64,000 nt of DNA from Caenimonas soli (GTDB lineage: Bacteria; Pseudomonadota; Gammaproteobacteria; Burkholderiales; Burkholderiaceae_C), in the NCBI RefSeq assembly GCF_013155545.1, contig NZ_JABJVV010000007.1, positions 124,001-188,000 of the forward strand, given 5' to 3'. Positions 39,111 through 48,861 of this stretch are shown piece by piece. The translations under genes were made by a program, and so were the position numbers. How positions within the stretch are numbered: position 1 is the first letter of the stretch; each line of letters opens with the position of its first letter. The notes beneath the pieces are model-generated. The model was not told the DNA's origin. It did not search any database and saw only the letters and a program-made list of their open reading frames with translations.

Positions 39111-41450
39111 ATGAAGACGCGGCGAACGTTCATCGACTCTCTGGGGCGTTTCGGACTCGCCGGTGCGATGGCGCCCTTGCTGCCGGGCTGCAGCACCGCG
39201 CCCAAGGCGCCACCGCCGCCGTCCGAGCGCTACGACATGGTCGTGATCGGCAGCGGCTTCGGCGGCGCGATGACCGCACTGTGGGTCACCCACAAGTTGA
39301 ATGAGCGCGGCGGCAACAAGTCGACGGCCACGCCGCTGCGAATCTTGATGCTCGAGCGCGGAACCTGGTGGACCACGCCCACCGAGACGGTGCAGGACAA
39401 GCAAGTCAAGACGCGCGACTTCCTGATTGCCAAAGGCCAGCCGGTGCAGGAGTGGAGTTCGATGAACGACTTCCGCGGCATGACCGATCTGCTGGAGCGA
39501 TGCCGCTACACCGAGCAACGGCCTCAAGGCCTCTACGACTTCGTGCCAATCGGCAAGCGAGGTCTCTTCAATCTCCAGAACGACGGCGTCTCCGTGCTGC
39601 GCGCCAGCGGCGTTGGCGGCGGCTCGCTGATCTATTCGAAGATCATGCTGCGCCCGCCCGAGACGCTGTTCGACGACCCGCGCTGGCCCGGCGCCTGGCG
39701 CGGAGCCGGCGGCGCCGCGTTGCGCAACCGTCTCTTTGAGCAGGCACTGCGCGGGGTGACCGTGGGCATCGAGAACCTGCTCGTCAACAAGCCCGAGGCC
39801 GCAACAGGCCTCACCGGGCCGAGCCAGATCCTCATGCGCAGCCCCGGCATCACGCCGGCCTCGATCCGGGTGGCCCCCGTCACAATGGCTCGCGTGGACC
39901 CGAGGCGGGCGATATGGCAGATCCGCATCGCACCCGAAAAGACCCGGTTGACGGATCGCGAAGGCGAGCTGATCGACCGCGCGCGGATTTTCCAGACCGC
40001 GATGTCGACGATGACCCAGACCTACGGCACGGTCGATCTGGCGATCAACGACATGGACTTCGCGCCTCCGCCCGGCCTCTTGAGCAGGGCGGAACAGGGC
40101 ACCGCGGAGCGGCAGAAGGCGCTGCGCCTGCCCGGCACCAACTACTGCGAACGCCACGGGCGCTGCAATATCGGCTGCCTGCCTGGCGCCAGCCAGACGC
40201 TGAACAAGCAGCTGATGCGGGCGATCTACGGCGCTGTCGACACGCGCACCATCGATCGCAAGCTCCCGGCCAACGGCGATTGCCAGGTGCGTCAGGTCGC
40301 GTTGCAGCTCGCGCCGTTGACGCAGGTCGATCACATCTCCGAGCGCGAGGGCGGCGGCTACCTCGTCCACTACCGCCAGCGCCGGCCGGGCGATCCGGCC
40401 GGAGCTGCCGACTCGATCGTGATCGCCGCCGATCGCCTGGTTGTTGCGGCCGGCAGTCTGGGCACCGTGGAGCTGATGCTGCGCTCGATGCGGCTCGCCG
40501 CCGAGACCGGCGGCGCCGGGGGCCTGCGCGGGCTCAGCGCCCGCGTGGGCGACGGCTTCTCGCCGAACGGCGACCACATCGCCTTCCTGCCCGATACGAA
40601 GGAGCGCATCAACCTCACGTTCGGGCCGGTGACGACGTCCTATGGCCAGTTCAAGGCCGACGCGCCGAAGGCCGCCGGGTTCCACCAGATCGAGGACCAG
40701 GGCGTGCCCCGCGCGCTCGGGGCGCTGACAGGCTACGGCGTGCCGGTGATCCAGAAACTCGCCGACGGCGACGGCACCGATCGCTACCTGGCAGCGCTCG
40801 GCGATGCGCTAGGGGCGGCCCGCAAGATCTTCGCGCGCCGGCCCACGCGCAGCTACCCGAAGAGCGGCGCCGGCGACATGAGCACCGACCGCGGTGAGGC
40901 CGAGGACGAATTGACGGCGCACATCATGTGCATCGTGGCGCAGGGCAAGGACGATGCGAATGGGCGCTTTCGCCTCGAAGACGACCGTCTGCGGCTCGAA
41001 CGCGCCGACGGCAAGCGCTACCACGACGACCCGATCTATGGCGAGATCAGGGCAACGCTCGACCGGCTCGCTGAAAAGCTGCGGCCGCCGGGGAGCACGG
41101 CGAAGTTTCTCAGCCCGCTGTCGGATGTGAAAATCCCGCTCACCAGTCGCACGGTGCTGACTTCGCATCCGCTCGGCGGCTGTCCGATGGGCGAGTCGGT
41201 GCAGACCGGTGTCGTCGACGAATGGGGCCGCGTGTTCCGCCAAGCCGGCGCGGGCGGCGGCTTCCATCCCGGCCTCTACATTGCGGACGGCTCGATTCTG
41301 CCGACGGCCCTCGGCGTCAACCCGGCGCTGACGATCTCGGCCATCGCACTGCGGGTGGCGGAGAAGGTTTTCGCCGAGTGGGACCAGATCGCGCCGGCTC
41401 GGGCGCCGGTGCCGAGTGCGCTGCAATGTGCCCAAGGCCGCGTGGCTTGA
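39111..41450 (+). CDS. GMC-family FAD-dependent oxidoreductase, Tat/lipoprotein signal
   Basis: A 779-residue flavoenzyme of the GMC (cholesterol-oxidase/gluconate-dehydrogenase-like) family. The signal MKTRRTFIDSLGRFGLAGAM has a twin-arginine motif and is followed by lipobox LPGC, so it is probably a Tat-exported lipoprotein. FAD motif VVIGSGFGGAMTA; cysteine segment YCERHGRCNIGC; C-terminal active-site region SHPLGGCPMG and GLYIADGSILPTALGVNPALTI. GGGAGG precedes the ATG at 39111. It follows peptide 9 and overlaps nothing upstream; the PhoD-like gene begins after its stop. It could oxidise a secreted product or an alcohol; the substrate is unknown. Confidence 0.88.
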   Translation: MKTRRTFIDSLGRFGLAGAMAPLLPGCSTAPKAPPPPSERYDMVVIGSGFGGAMTALWVTHKLNERGGNKSTATPLRILMLERGTWWTTPTETVQDKQVKTRDFLIAKGQPVQEWSSMNDFRGMTDLLERCRYTEQRPQGLYDFVPIGKRGLFNLQNDGVSVLRASGVGGGSLIYSKIMLRPPETLFDDPRWPGAWRGAGGAALRNRLFEQALRGVTVGIENLLVNKPEAATGLTGPSQILMRSPGITPASIRVAPVTMARVDPRRAIWQIRIAPEKTRLTDREGELIDRARIFQTAMSTMTQTYGTVDLAINDMDFAPPPGLLSRAEQGTAERQKALRLPGTNYCERHGRCNIGCLPGASQTLNKQLMRAIYGAVDTRTIDRKLPANGDCQVRQVALQLAPLTQVDHISEREGGGYLVHYRQRRPGDPAGAADSIVIAADRLVVAAGSLGTVELMLRSMRLAAETGGAGGLRGLSARVGDGFSPNGDHIAFLPDTKERINLTFGPVTTSYGQFKADAPKAAGFHQIEDQGVPRALGALTGYGVPVIQKLADGDGTDRYLAALGDALGAARKIFARRPTRSYPKSGAGDMSTDRGEAEDELTAHIMCIVAQGKDDANGRFRLEDDRLRLERADGKRYHDDPIYGEIRATLDRLAEKLRPPGSTAKFLSPLSDVKIPLTSRTVLTSHPLGGCPMGESVQTGVVDEWGRVFRQAGAGGGFHPGLYIADGSILPTALGVNPALTISAIALRVAEKVFAEWDQIAPARAPVPSALQCAQGRVA

Positions 41451-41451
41451 G

Positions 41452-42420
41452 ATGCCCATGCGAATCGCATTTGCATCGTGCGTGTTCACCGCGTTGTATC
41501 CCCAGCAGCCGGTATGGGACTGGATCGCGGCGCAGCAGCCGGACCGCCTGTTGCTGCTCGGCGATTTGACGTACTTCGACATCGACAGCGCACCGCACCC
41601 GCGCGACATGCCCGACTGGGCCTTTGCGCAGCACATCCACCAGCGCTATGCCGAGCTGATCGCTCAACCGCAGTTCGCTGGTCTGGTGGGGGCGATGCCG
41701 CCCGGCACGGTCGACGCGATCTGGGACGACCACGATTTCCTCTGGAACGACGCAACCGGCGGCGACCAGAACATGCGCGTCGTGCACGGCGGCAAGATGC
41801 GTCTTGCGACCGCAGGTCTCGAAGCCTTCAGGACGGCTCTGCAGCAGCAGCTCGCCGCAGGCAGCTTTCCGCCCGACGCGGGCGATCCATCGTTCTGGAA
41901 CATGAACCAGCCGCCGCTGAACACGCCGAGCCTGCAGCTGGAGCCCGGCCTGTGGCTGCACCTGAGCGACGGCCGCACGCACCGCACGAGCACTTTCCTC
42001 GTGGCCGAGTCCAAGCGGACGATCTTCGGCGACGCGCAAAAGACCGCGTTCGCCCAGGCTTTCGCCAATGCGCCACAGGCCGTGCACCTGTGGGCCAGCG
42101 GCTCGACGATGGCCGGCTACCAGCACTACATGAAGGACGTGGCGTGGCTGATGGGGCTGGCGTCGCAACAGCGCGTGCTGATGCTCAGCGGCGACATCCA
42201 CCGCAATGCGCTCGACGCCTTCACGAACGGGCCAAACCGGTTTCCGCTGCACGAGGCCACGTCGTCCGGTGCCGCGATCAAGGATGCGGTGGTGGCCGGC
42301 GCCGTGCGGCAGAACTTCGGCATCGTCGACGTCGGACCGCAGCAAATAGACATCAGCCTGTTCAACCGGAATCGGCTGGAGCTCTCGCGCACGATCTTCC
42401 GCCAGACCTGGCTGCCGTGA
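41452..42420 (+). CDS. PhoD-like metallophosphatase family protein
   Basis: A 322-residue protein with metallophosphoesterase/PhoD motifs: IAFASCVFT, LLLLGDLTYFD, VDAIWDDHDFLWND and LSGDIHRNALDAF. It has no signal peptide and is shorter than classical PhoD, so it is probably cytoplasmic. ATG at 41452 lies one base after the GMC stop, indicating co-transcription. The role in the island is unknown; removal of phosphate from a lipid, nucleotide or modified peptide is possible. Confidence 0.83.
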   Translation: MPMRIAFASCVFTALYPQQPVWDWIAAQQPDRLLLLGDLTYFDIDSAPHPRDMPDWAFAQHIHQRYAELIAQPQFAGLVGAMPPGTVDAIWDDHDFLWNDATGGDQNMRVVHGGKMRLATAGLEAFRTALQQQLAAGSFPPDAGDPSFWNMNQPPLNTPSLQLEPGLWLHLSDGRTHRTSTFLVAESKRTIFGDAQKTAFAQAFANAPQAVHLWASGSTMAGYQHYMKDVAWLMGLASQQRVLMLSGDIHRNALDAFTNGPNRFPLHEATSSGAAIKDAVVAGAVRQNFGIVDVGPQQIDISLFNRNRLELSRTIFRQTWLP

Positions 42421-42434
42421 GCGTCGAAAAAGAT

Positions 42435-42464
42435 TGAACCGGCCGGGGTGGCCCGCGCAACCCA
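42435..42464 (+). promoter_or_regulatory. candidate ECF promoter, site 6 (OmpA/TssJLM operon)
   Basis: TGAACC (42435-42440) and CAACCCA (42458-42464), 17 bp apart, ending 35 bp before the OmpA ATG. This links the type VI-like operon to the same sigma factor as the exporter. Confidence 0.6.
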
Positions 42465-42499
42465 TGGGAGTGAAGAATCCACCGCCCCTGGAGCCCCCA

Positions 42500-43039
42500 A
42501 TGACCCGCTACTTCGTCACCCTGGCCATCGCCATCGCCGCCGCGCTGTTCACCCCCGGGTTGAAGGCCGAGAAGGTCGTCGTCTATCGCGAAGGCCAGGT
42601 GGTGAGCCCGCAGGACGTGGCGGCCGTGCTGGGCAAGACCCGGTCGATCAGCCTGCTCGACGATGCTCCCGCAGGCCGTGCGAAGCCGAGCACGGACTCG
42701 CACGCCGACGCGCTGTCCCTGCCGGTACGCTTCGCTTTCAATTCCGCCGACATCGTTCCGTCCGCTCGGTCCCAGCTCGACGCCCTGGCCGAAGGCATCA
42801 AGCTGCTGGCGCCGCAACGCATCGTCACGATCGAAGGCCACACCGACGCCAAGGGCAGCGATGCTTACAATCTCGAACTGTCGCGAGTGCGCGCCCACGC
42901 GGTGCGCGACTACCTGGTGCAGCGTCACGGCATAGCGGCCGCGCGGCTGAAGACCGTCGCCTACGGCGAAAGCCGGCCGATCAACGGCTCCGATCCGAAC
43001 GCCGGCGTGAACCGCCGCGTGCAGTTCCGCGGCGCCTGA
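42500..43039 (+). CDS. OmpA-family periplasmic/outer-membrane protein
   Basis: A 179-residue protein with a Sec signal peptide (MTRYFVTLAIAIAAALFTPG, cleavage near LKA-EK) and a C-terminal OmpA-like peptidoglycan-binding domain. The signature is VTIEGHTDAKGSDAYNLELSRVRAHAVRDYLV with YGESRPI and NRRVQF. No lipobox and no beta-barrel are visible, so it is a small soluble or loosely attached peptidoglycan anchor. It is first gene of the TssJLM-like operon, and 190 bp separate it from the next gene. Confidence 0.9.
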   Translation: MTRYFVTLAIAIAAALFTPGLKAEKVVVYREGQVVSPQDVAAVLGKTRSISLLDDAPAGRAKPSTDSHADALSLPVRFAFNSADIVPSARSQLDALAEGIKLLAPQRIVTIEGHTDAKGSDAYNLELSRVRAHAVRDYLVQRHGIAAARLKTVAYGESRPINGSDPNAGVNRRVQFRGA

Positions 43040-43229
43040 ACGCGCTCGCCAATCCTCAAGCTGTGCCATGCCGCGCTGCAGCGGCCGCGAGCCCCTTGTG
43101 CCGCCGTGGCACAGCGCCGACAATCGGGTGCGAATCGCCAGTGAAGGGCTTCACACTGTGTGGTACACCGCATCATCCGCCTCGCCGGTCCGCAGCATCC
43201 CATCCTTGCGCCGTACCGTCCTGGCCCGG

Positions 43230-44423
43230 ATGAGTCGCCGTCGACTGATCGCCAGCCTTGCCCTCGCGCCGCTGTTGTGGAACGAGCTGGGCCATGCTCA
43301 ACCGCAGGCCAAGGTCCAGGCTTCCAGGCAACGCCGCGTCGCACTCGTGATCGGCAACGCGCGCTACCCTGAAATTCCGCTGAACAATCCCGAGCACGAC
43401 GCCCGCCTCGTCGCGCGGACCTTGCGCAGCCTCGACTTCGAAGTGGGCGAGCACCTCAATCTCAACGCCCGCGACTTCAAGCGCGTGCTGCGTGAATTCG
43501 CACGCCGCATGGACGACGACCAGGTCGCTTCGGTCTTCTATTACGCCGGGCACGGCGTACAGATCGGGGGGCGCAACTATTTGCTGCCGGTCGACATCGC
43601 GCTGCGCGACGAGGCCGAAGTGCGCGACGAGGCCATCGACATGCAGGAAGCCTTGCTCGCCCATGTCGACCGGGTGCGTCCACGCGCCCGCATCTTCATC
43701 ATCGACGCCTGCCGCAACGACCCCTTCGCTGCGCGCAGGGCATCGCGCAACGTCAATGGCCTGGCCGAGATGGCGGCGCCGGGTGCGCTCATCGCTTTCT
43801 CCGCGGCGCCCGGAGGGGTGGCCGAGGACGGCCCGGTGGGCGGCAACAGCATCTACACCCGTCACCTTGCCGCCGAGTTGCGTACCGCCGGCATCGAGGT
43901 CGAGGAAATGATGAAGGCCGTGCGCATCAAAGTGCTGCGCGATACCGGACAGCGCCAGATTCCCTGGGTCAACACCTCGATGGTCGTGAATTTCATGTTC
44001 AACCCCGGCGCGGCGCCGGTGCTGGCCGGGCCGAAACGCACCCTGCAGTTGCTCGTGCAAGCGCAGCGCAGCTTGAACACCGATGCACGCAACGTGTCGG
44101 CCTCGTTGGCGCTGCGGGTTTATGTGCTGCGCGATGCGAGCGGATTCGAGAAGGCGAGTTTCGACAGCCTCTACGACGATGACGAGGCAACCCTCGGCTC
44201 GAACGTGCTGGTGCGCGAGAACCTGCACTTGCGCCCGGGCGAAGCGCGCGAGCTGGCGCTGGAGCTCAGCGGTGACGCGCGTGCCGTCGCCGTCTTCGGT
44301 GCGTTCCGGGAAATCGAGCACTCGCAATGGCGCGCCACCCTGCCCTTGCCGGTCGGGACGCTGGCGCCGCGCGCACGCGTCGACGCCCAGGCGCGGCAAC
44401 TGCAATTGGGGTGGGCCAAGTGA
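43230..44423 (+). CDS. caspase-domain protein fused to a TssJ-like C-terminal domain
   Basis: A 397-residue exported protein with two parts. Residues about 35-255 are a peptidase C14 domain with His108 (YYAGHGVQ) and Cys161 (IIDACRNDPF). Residues about 268-397 match TssJ of type VI secretion: LRVYVLRDASGFEKASFDSL, YDDDEATLGSNVL, NLHLRPGEA and GAFREIEHSQWRATLPLP. The signal (MSRRRLIASLALAPLLWNEL) has no lipobox, so the TssJ part is not lipid-anchored in the usual way. The stop overlaps the TssL start (GTGA). ATG at 43230 lacks a strong ribosome binding site; a GTG start further upstream is possible. Confidence 0.82.
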   Translation: MSRRRLIASLALAPLLWNELGHAQPQAKVQASRQRRVALVIGNARYPEIPLNNPEHDARLVARTLRSLDFEVGEHLNLNARDFKRVLREFARRMDDDQVASVFYYAGHGVQIGGRNYLLPVDIALRDEAEVRDEAIDMQEALLAHVDRVRPRARIFIIDACRNDPFAARRASRNVNGLAEMAAPGALIAFSAAPGGVAEDGPVGGNSIYTRHLAAELRTAGIEVEEMMKAVRIKVLRDTGQRQIPWVNTSMVVNFMFNPGAAPVLAGPKRTLQLLVQAQRSLNTDARNVSASLALRVYVLRDASGFEKASFDSLYDDDEATLGSNVLVRENLHLRPGEARELALELSGDARAVAVFGAFREIEHSQWRATLPLPVGTLAPRARVDAQARQLQLGWAK

Positions 44424-45541
44424 AGCGGCCCGGCGCCGCGTCCGCTCCGCAGGCTCTTGCAGAGCCGGACGGCGAAGGCGAGCCGGCCGCCGCGCGTGCG
44501 CTGCGCGCCCAGGCGCTCCCGCTGGTTGCACTGATAGCCCGCTTGCGGGACGCGACGCCCGCCGACCCCGCCGCATTGCGTCGCAGCCTGGCCGCGGCAG
44601 TGAACCGGTTCGAAGCCGACGCGCGCGTCGCGGGCGTCGCCGAGTCCGGCATCGCGGCCGCGAGCTACCTGCTGTGTGCCTGGGGCGACGAGCAGTTCGG
44701 CGCGGCGCCCTGGGGTGCGGGAGGCGCGGGGCTGCTGCAGCACTTTCACGGCGAGGCCGAGGGCGGCGACAAGCTGCTGCGCCTCCTGGCGCGGCTGGCC
44801 GAAAAGCCGCGCGAGCACCGCGCCTTGCTCGAGCTCTTCCACACCTGCCTGAGTCTCGGGCTGCGCGCGCGCACCGAGCCGGGCAGCCGCGACCATGAAA
44901 GCCTGCGCTCGCGCGTGCACCAGCTGCTGCAACAGGTGGCGCCAGCTCCGGCGCTGGTGGCCCCCTGGCACTGCGCGGCGGCGGCCGCCAGCCCGCCGCG
45001 GGCGCCACGCGTCGCGCTGCCGGCGGTCCTGCTGCTCGGCGTGCTGGCCCTGAGCGTCTACAGTGCCAGCCAGCTTCAACTGGCGGCGCGCGTCGACGGC
45101 GTGCTGGTGTCGTTGCAGCAGCTCATGCCGGCACGCACTGCCACGGCCGCAACGGGCGCGGCGACAGCGCCGCCGCGGCTGGCCTCGCGGCTACAGGAGG
45201 ACGTCGCCGCCGGGCGCCTGTCGGTGCGCGACGAGGCGCTGCGCAGCGTGGTCGTGGTCGGCGCCGACGCGCTGCAAGGCGCCAGCGGGCCATTGGCACG
45301 CCTGGGCTCGGCGCTGGCCAAGCAGCAGGGCAAGGTCCTTGTCGTGGGCTACACCGATGGCAGCGATCCCCCGACGGCGCGCACGCCCTCGGCCTGGCAT
45401 CAGGCGATGGAATGGGCGCACGGCACCGCCGACGTCTTGCGGCCCCACATCGGCGATGCGCGGCTCGCGGTCGAGGCCCGCGTCGACGCGACGGCCGGAA
45501 AGGCGCAGCGCCGTGTCGAGATCATCCTGTTTCCGCAATGA
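44420..45541 (+). CDS. tssL: type VI secretion TssL-like (IcmH/DotU) protein with C-terminal OmpA-like region
   Basis: A 373-residue protein. The cytoplasmic IcmH/DotU domain has AASYLLCAWGDEQFGAAPWG, LLQHFHGEAEGGDKLL and LLELFHTCLSLGLRARTEPG. One membrane helix (VALPAVLLLGVLALSVYSA) precedes a periplasmic part with a degenerate OmpA-like domain (VLVVGYTDGSD, RRVEIILF). Start GTG at 44420 overlaps the TssJ-fusion stop. With TssM it would form the inner-membrane part of the anchoring complex. Confidence 0.88.
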   Translation: MKRPGAASAPQALAEPDGEGEPAAARALRAQALPLVALIARLRDATPADPAALRRSLAAAVNRFEADARVAGVAESGIAAASYLLCAWGDEQFGAAPWGAGGAGLLQHFHGEAEGGDKLLRLLARLAEKPREHRALLELFHTCLSLGLRARTEPGSRDHESLRSRVHQLLQQVAPAPALVAPWHCAAAAASPPRAPRVALPAVLLLGVLALSVYSASQLQLAARVDGVLVSLQQLMPARTATAATGAATAPPRLASRLQEDVAAGRLSVRDEALRSVVVVGADALQGASGPLARLGSALAKQQGKVLVVGYTDGSDPPTARTPSAWHQAMEWAHGTADVLRPHIGDARLAVEARVDATAGKAQRRVEIILFPQ

Positions 45542-48500
45542 AGGCGTCCCTCCGCTTCGCGCAACGCGCCGTCAACGTCGGCGCGGCAGGCGCCTTGCTG
45601 TGGTTCGCCGCGCCGCTGATCGCCGTCGGCGCCTGGCACCCTTTCGACGATGCGCGCGCACGCCTCGCCTTGCTGGCGGGGGTCACGCTCCTCCTGCTGG
45701 GCTTGCGGGGGCTGCAGTTGCTGCTGGCCCGGCGGCGCAACGAGCGCCTGCTGAACAGCCTGGAAGCCGACGATGGCGGCCCTGAACTGAGCCAGCGTTT
45801 CCGCCAGGCGCTCGCGATACTGCGCCAGGGCATCGAGACGCAGGGCGCCCGCTCCTGGTGGCAGCGCCGGCAACAGGTGCAGCAGTTGCCCTGGTACCTG
45901 ATCATCGGCGCGCCCGGGGGCGGCAAGACCACGGCGCTGCTGCATTCGGGCCTGCGCTTTCCGCTCGCCGAACGTCTCGGGCGCGACCCGCTCGCGGGGT
46001 GCGGCGGCACGCGCCAGTGCGACTGGTGGTTCAGCCAGGACGCGGTGTTCATCGACACGGCGGGACGCTATACGACACAGGACAGCGACGCCGCGGCCGA
46101 CGCCCAGGAATGGCAGCAGTTCCTCGCGCTGCTGCGCCGGCACCGGCCATTGCAGCCGATCAATGGCGTGATCGTCAGCGTCAGCGTGCCCGACCTGCTG
46201 CACGGCGGCGCAGAACTCGCGCGCCAATCGGCTGCGATCGCGGCACGTCTGGACGAACTTCGCCGCGAGCTCGATCTCGCGTTTCCGATCTATCTGCTGG
46301 TGACCAAGGCCGACCTGCTCGCCGGCTTCATCGAAACCTTCGGCGACCTCGACACCGCGCAACGCGAGCAGCTCTGGGGCCTGGTGTTCGATGCCGATGC
46401 AGGCGGCATCCCGGCCGATCTGGGGCCGCGCCTGGCCGACCTCGCGCAGCGCCTGGCGCGGCGCAGCCCCGATGCGCTGCAGCGCGAGCGCACGCCGCAG
46501 CGCCGCCTTGCGATCTACGCCTTCGCGGCACAGTTCAAAGCCCTGCTGGCGCCCCTCGAAGAGTTCGTGCGCGCCGCCTTCGACGCCATTGCCGCCGAAC
46601 CGCCGCAACGCCTGCGTTCGATCGCGCTGACGAGCGGGACCCAGGAGGGCAATCCGATCGACCGGGTAATCGGCGAACTCGCACGCAGCCACGGGTTGGC
46701 GCTGAAGCCGCTGGCGCGACCCGATGCCGGCGGCAAATCGTTCTTCCTGAGATCGCTGCTGCAGAGCCTGGTAATCGCCGAAGCACCGCTGGCAGGCCAG
46801 CGGCTGCACCGGCTGCGTTTGCGCCGGCGGGCCGCCATGGTCGGCGCCGGCCTTGCCGGCGCCGCGCTGCTCGCCGCCTCGGCCCTGTGGTGGCAGAGCT
46901 TGCGGCGCAACCTCGACTATGTGGACACCGTGCGCACACGCGTCGAGCAATTGACCGGCCGCATAGGCTCGCTGGAGTCGGCAGGGCTGGAGCAGGTGTT
47001 GCCCCTTTACTCACTGCTCGAGCGCCTGGCCGCGAACGACGGCATCGATCCCAACGTGGCGCCGGCCGGCTTCGGCTTCGGGCTGTTCCAGGGGCCGCGC
47101 CTGGCGCGCTCGGCGGAGCAGGCCTGGCGTGAGATGCTCGACCGCAGTCTGGCGCCGCTGCTCATCAAGCGACTGCGCCGCGACCTGCGCGAGGCCGACG
47201 ACAGCGCGACGCGTTACGAGGCGCTGCGCGCTTCATTGATGCTTTCCAACCCGTCGCGGCTGGCGCGCGGCGAGCTGCGGCGCTGGGCCGAGCAGGCGCT
47301 GGGACAGGCCAGCGGCGCCGGCGAACGCGCCGAATGGGCGCGCCATGTCGAGGCCCTGCTCGAGCGCAGCGGACTGCCCGAAGCGATGCGCGCCGACGAC
47401 GAAGGGGTGCGCGCGGCGCGCAGCGCGCTTGCGGCGCTGCCCCTGGCCCAGCGCGTGCACGAGCGGCTGCTGCGGCGTGTGGACGACCCCGAGCCGCCCC
47501 GGGATCTGCCGACGCGCCTGGGCCCGGCCGGCTCCCTTCTGTTCGCGGCGTCGGGCGCCGGGACCATGCCGGCGCATTCAAGCGCCGGCGACTGGCGGCG
47601 CAGACTCGTGCCCGCGCTCGAAGCGACGTTCGATGAGCTCGCGAACGAGGCGGATTGGGTGCTGGGCGACACGGCCGGCGACGTGCGGCGTCTGCAGAAG
47701 GACCGCGCCTGGCGCGACGAGATCGGCGCTCAAGTCGGCAAGCGCCAGGCCCAGCGCGTGATCGCCGCCTGGTCGCGCCAGCTCGACGCGCTGGCGTTGG
47801 CGCCCGGCGCCGATCCGAATAGCGCCGCCCGTCTGGCAAGCGAACTCACGGCGCCGGATTCGCCGCTGCGCCGCCTGCTGACGCGCCTGGCCGATGAGTT
47901 CAGCGCGACCTCCCAGGGCGGCAGCGCGGCCGAGGCCGCCTTCGATGGGCTGCTGCGCGCACGGTTCGGCACCCTCGGCGACTACGCGGCCGGCCCCGGC
48001 CCGCAAGCGCTGGACCGCCTTCACGCCCTGGCCGCCGGCAAGCGCGGCGAGGCCGCCAACAACGAGCTCGACGCGAGCTTGCGCGCCGAGGCCGCGCGCG
48101 CGCCGGCCGCGCTGCGCAAGGTCTACATCGACCTCGGCACATTGATTCGCTCGCGCGGCGGCGCCAAGCCGAGCTTCGATGCCGCGCTGACCGAACTCGC
48201 GCAGGCCTGCAGCGCCTTGACGCGCGATCGCTTCCCGTTCGGCACCACCACGTCGCGCGACATGGCGCCCTCCGATTTCGCGCGCCTGTTCGGACCCGGC
48301 GGCATGTTCGACGAATTCCGGCGCAACCAGTTGAGCGAGCGCGTGGACACCTCGAGCCATCCCTGGAAAGCGCGCAGTGCGCCCGCGGATGCAGGCGTGC
48401 CGGGGGCATTCGAGCAGGCGGCGGCGATCGGCGCCTTGTTCTTCCCCGGCGGCGCACCGATGCCCGAGCTCAGGCTGCGCCTCAAGCCCCAGCGCATGGA

Positions 48501-48861
48501 TGCCCAGTTGCTGCAGTTCAGCATCGATGTCGATGGCCAGCTGCTGCGCTTCGAAAACGGCCCACCGCGTGCGAAGGAGCTGGTCTGGCCCGGACCGGCC
48601 GCGACGCAGAAAGTGCTGATGCGCATCCTGCCGCCCGGCCCCGCCGGGGTCGGCGCCGAAGTCCATGAAGGCCCCTTCGCCTGGCTTCGGGTGCTGCTGC
48701 GCGGCGACTGGCAGGGCGAGCGGGGCGCGACAGCGCGGCTGGCCTTCGCCGTGGACACACGCACCCTCGAGGTCGAGGCGAGCGCATCCGGCGCCCCCGA
48801 CGCCGATATCTGGACTCTCCGGGAGCTGGCACGTTTTCGTTGCCCGCCGGCACGATGGTGA
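45538..48861 (+). CDS. tssM: type VI secretion TssM-like (IcmF) protein
   Basis: A 1107-residue membrane protein of the IcmF family. Two N-terminal membrane helices are followed by the cytoplasmic NTPase-like domain with Walker A GAPGGGKTT and the family segments DWWFSQDAVFIDTAGRYTTQD and NGVIVSVSVPDLL. A third membrane helix lies near residue 440 (AAMVGAGLAGAALLAASALW). The rest is the periplasmic region that contacts TssJ, ending in the IcmF C-terminal beta-domain. Length is close to normal. ATG overlaps the TssL stop (ATGA). Confidence 0.92.
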   Translation: MKASLRFAQRAVNVGAAGALLWFAAPLIAVGAWHPFDDARARLALLAGVTLLLLGLRGLQLLLARRRNERLLNSLEADDGGPELSQRFRQALAILRQGIETQGARSWWQRRQQVQQLPWYLIIGAPGGGKTTALLHSGLRFPLAERLGRDPLAGCGGTRQCDWWFSQDAVFIDTAGRYTTQDSDAAADAQEWQQFLALLRRHRPLQPINGVIVSVSVPDLLHGGAELARQSAAIAARLDELRRELDLAFPIYLLVTKADLLAGFIETFGDLDTAQREQLWGLVFDADAGGIPADLGPRLADLAQRLARRSPDALQRERTPQRRLAIYAFAAQFKALLAPLEEFVRAAFDAIAAEPPQRLRSIALTSGTQEGNPIDRVIGELARSHGLALKPLARPDAGGKSFFLRSLLQSLVIAEAPLAGQRLHRLRLRRRAAMVGAGLAGAALLAASALWWQSLRRNLDYVDTVRTRVEQLTGRIGSLESAGLEQVLPLYSLLERLAANDGIDPNVAPAGFGFGLFQGPRLARSAEQAWREMLDRSLAPLLIKRLRRDLREADDSATRYEALRASLMLSNPSRLARGELRRWAEQALGQASGAGERAEWARHVEALLERSGLPEAMRADDEGVRAARSALAALPLAQRVHERLLRRVDDPEPPRDLPTRLGPAGSLLFAASGAGTMPAHSSAGDWRRRLVPALEATFDELANEADWVLGDTAGDVRRLQKDRAWRDEIGAQVGKRQAQRVIAAWSRQLDALALAPGADPNSAARLASELTAPDSPLRRLLTRLADEFSATSQGGSAAEAAFDGLLRARFGTLGDYAAGPGPQALDRLHALAAGKRGEAANNELDASLRAEAARAPAALRKVYIDLGTLIRSRGGAKPSFDAALTELAQACSALTRDRFPFGTTTSRDMAPSDFARLFGPGGMFDEFRRNQLSERVDTSSHPWKARSAPADAGVPGAFEQAAAIGALFFPGGAPMPELRLRLKPQRMDAQLLQFSIDVDGQLLRFENGPPRAKELVWPGPAATQKVLMRILPPGPAGVGAEVHEGPFAWLRVLLRGDWQGERGATARLAFAVDTRTLEVEASASGAPDADIWTLRELARFRCPPARW

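Noticed and set aside
20361..44423. Caspase genes as an antiphage caspase/gasdermin-type defence system
   Set aside because: Both caspases have export signals and lie in envelope-type operons; no gasdermin, TPR-sensor or nucleotide-sensing partner is adjacent.
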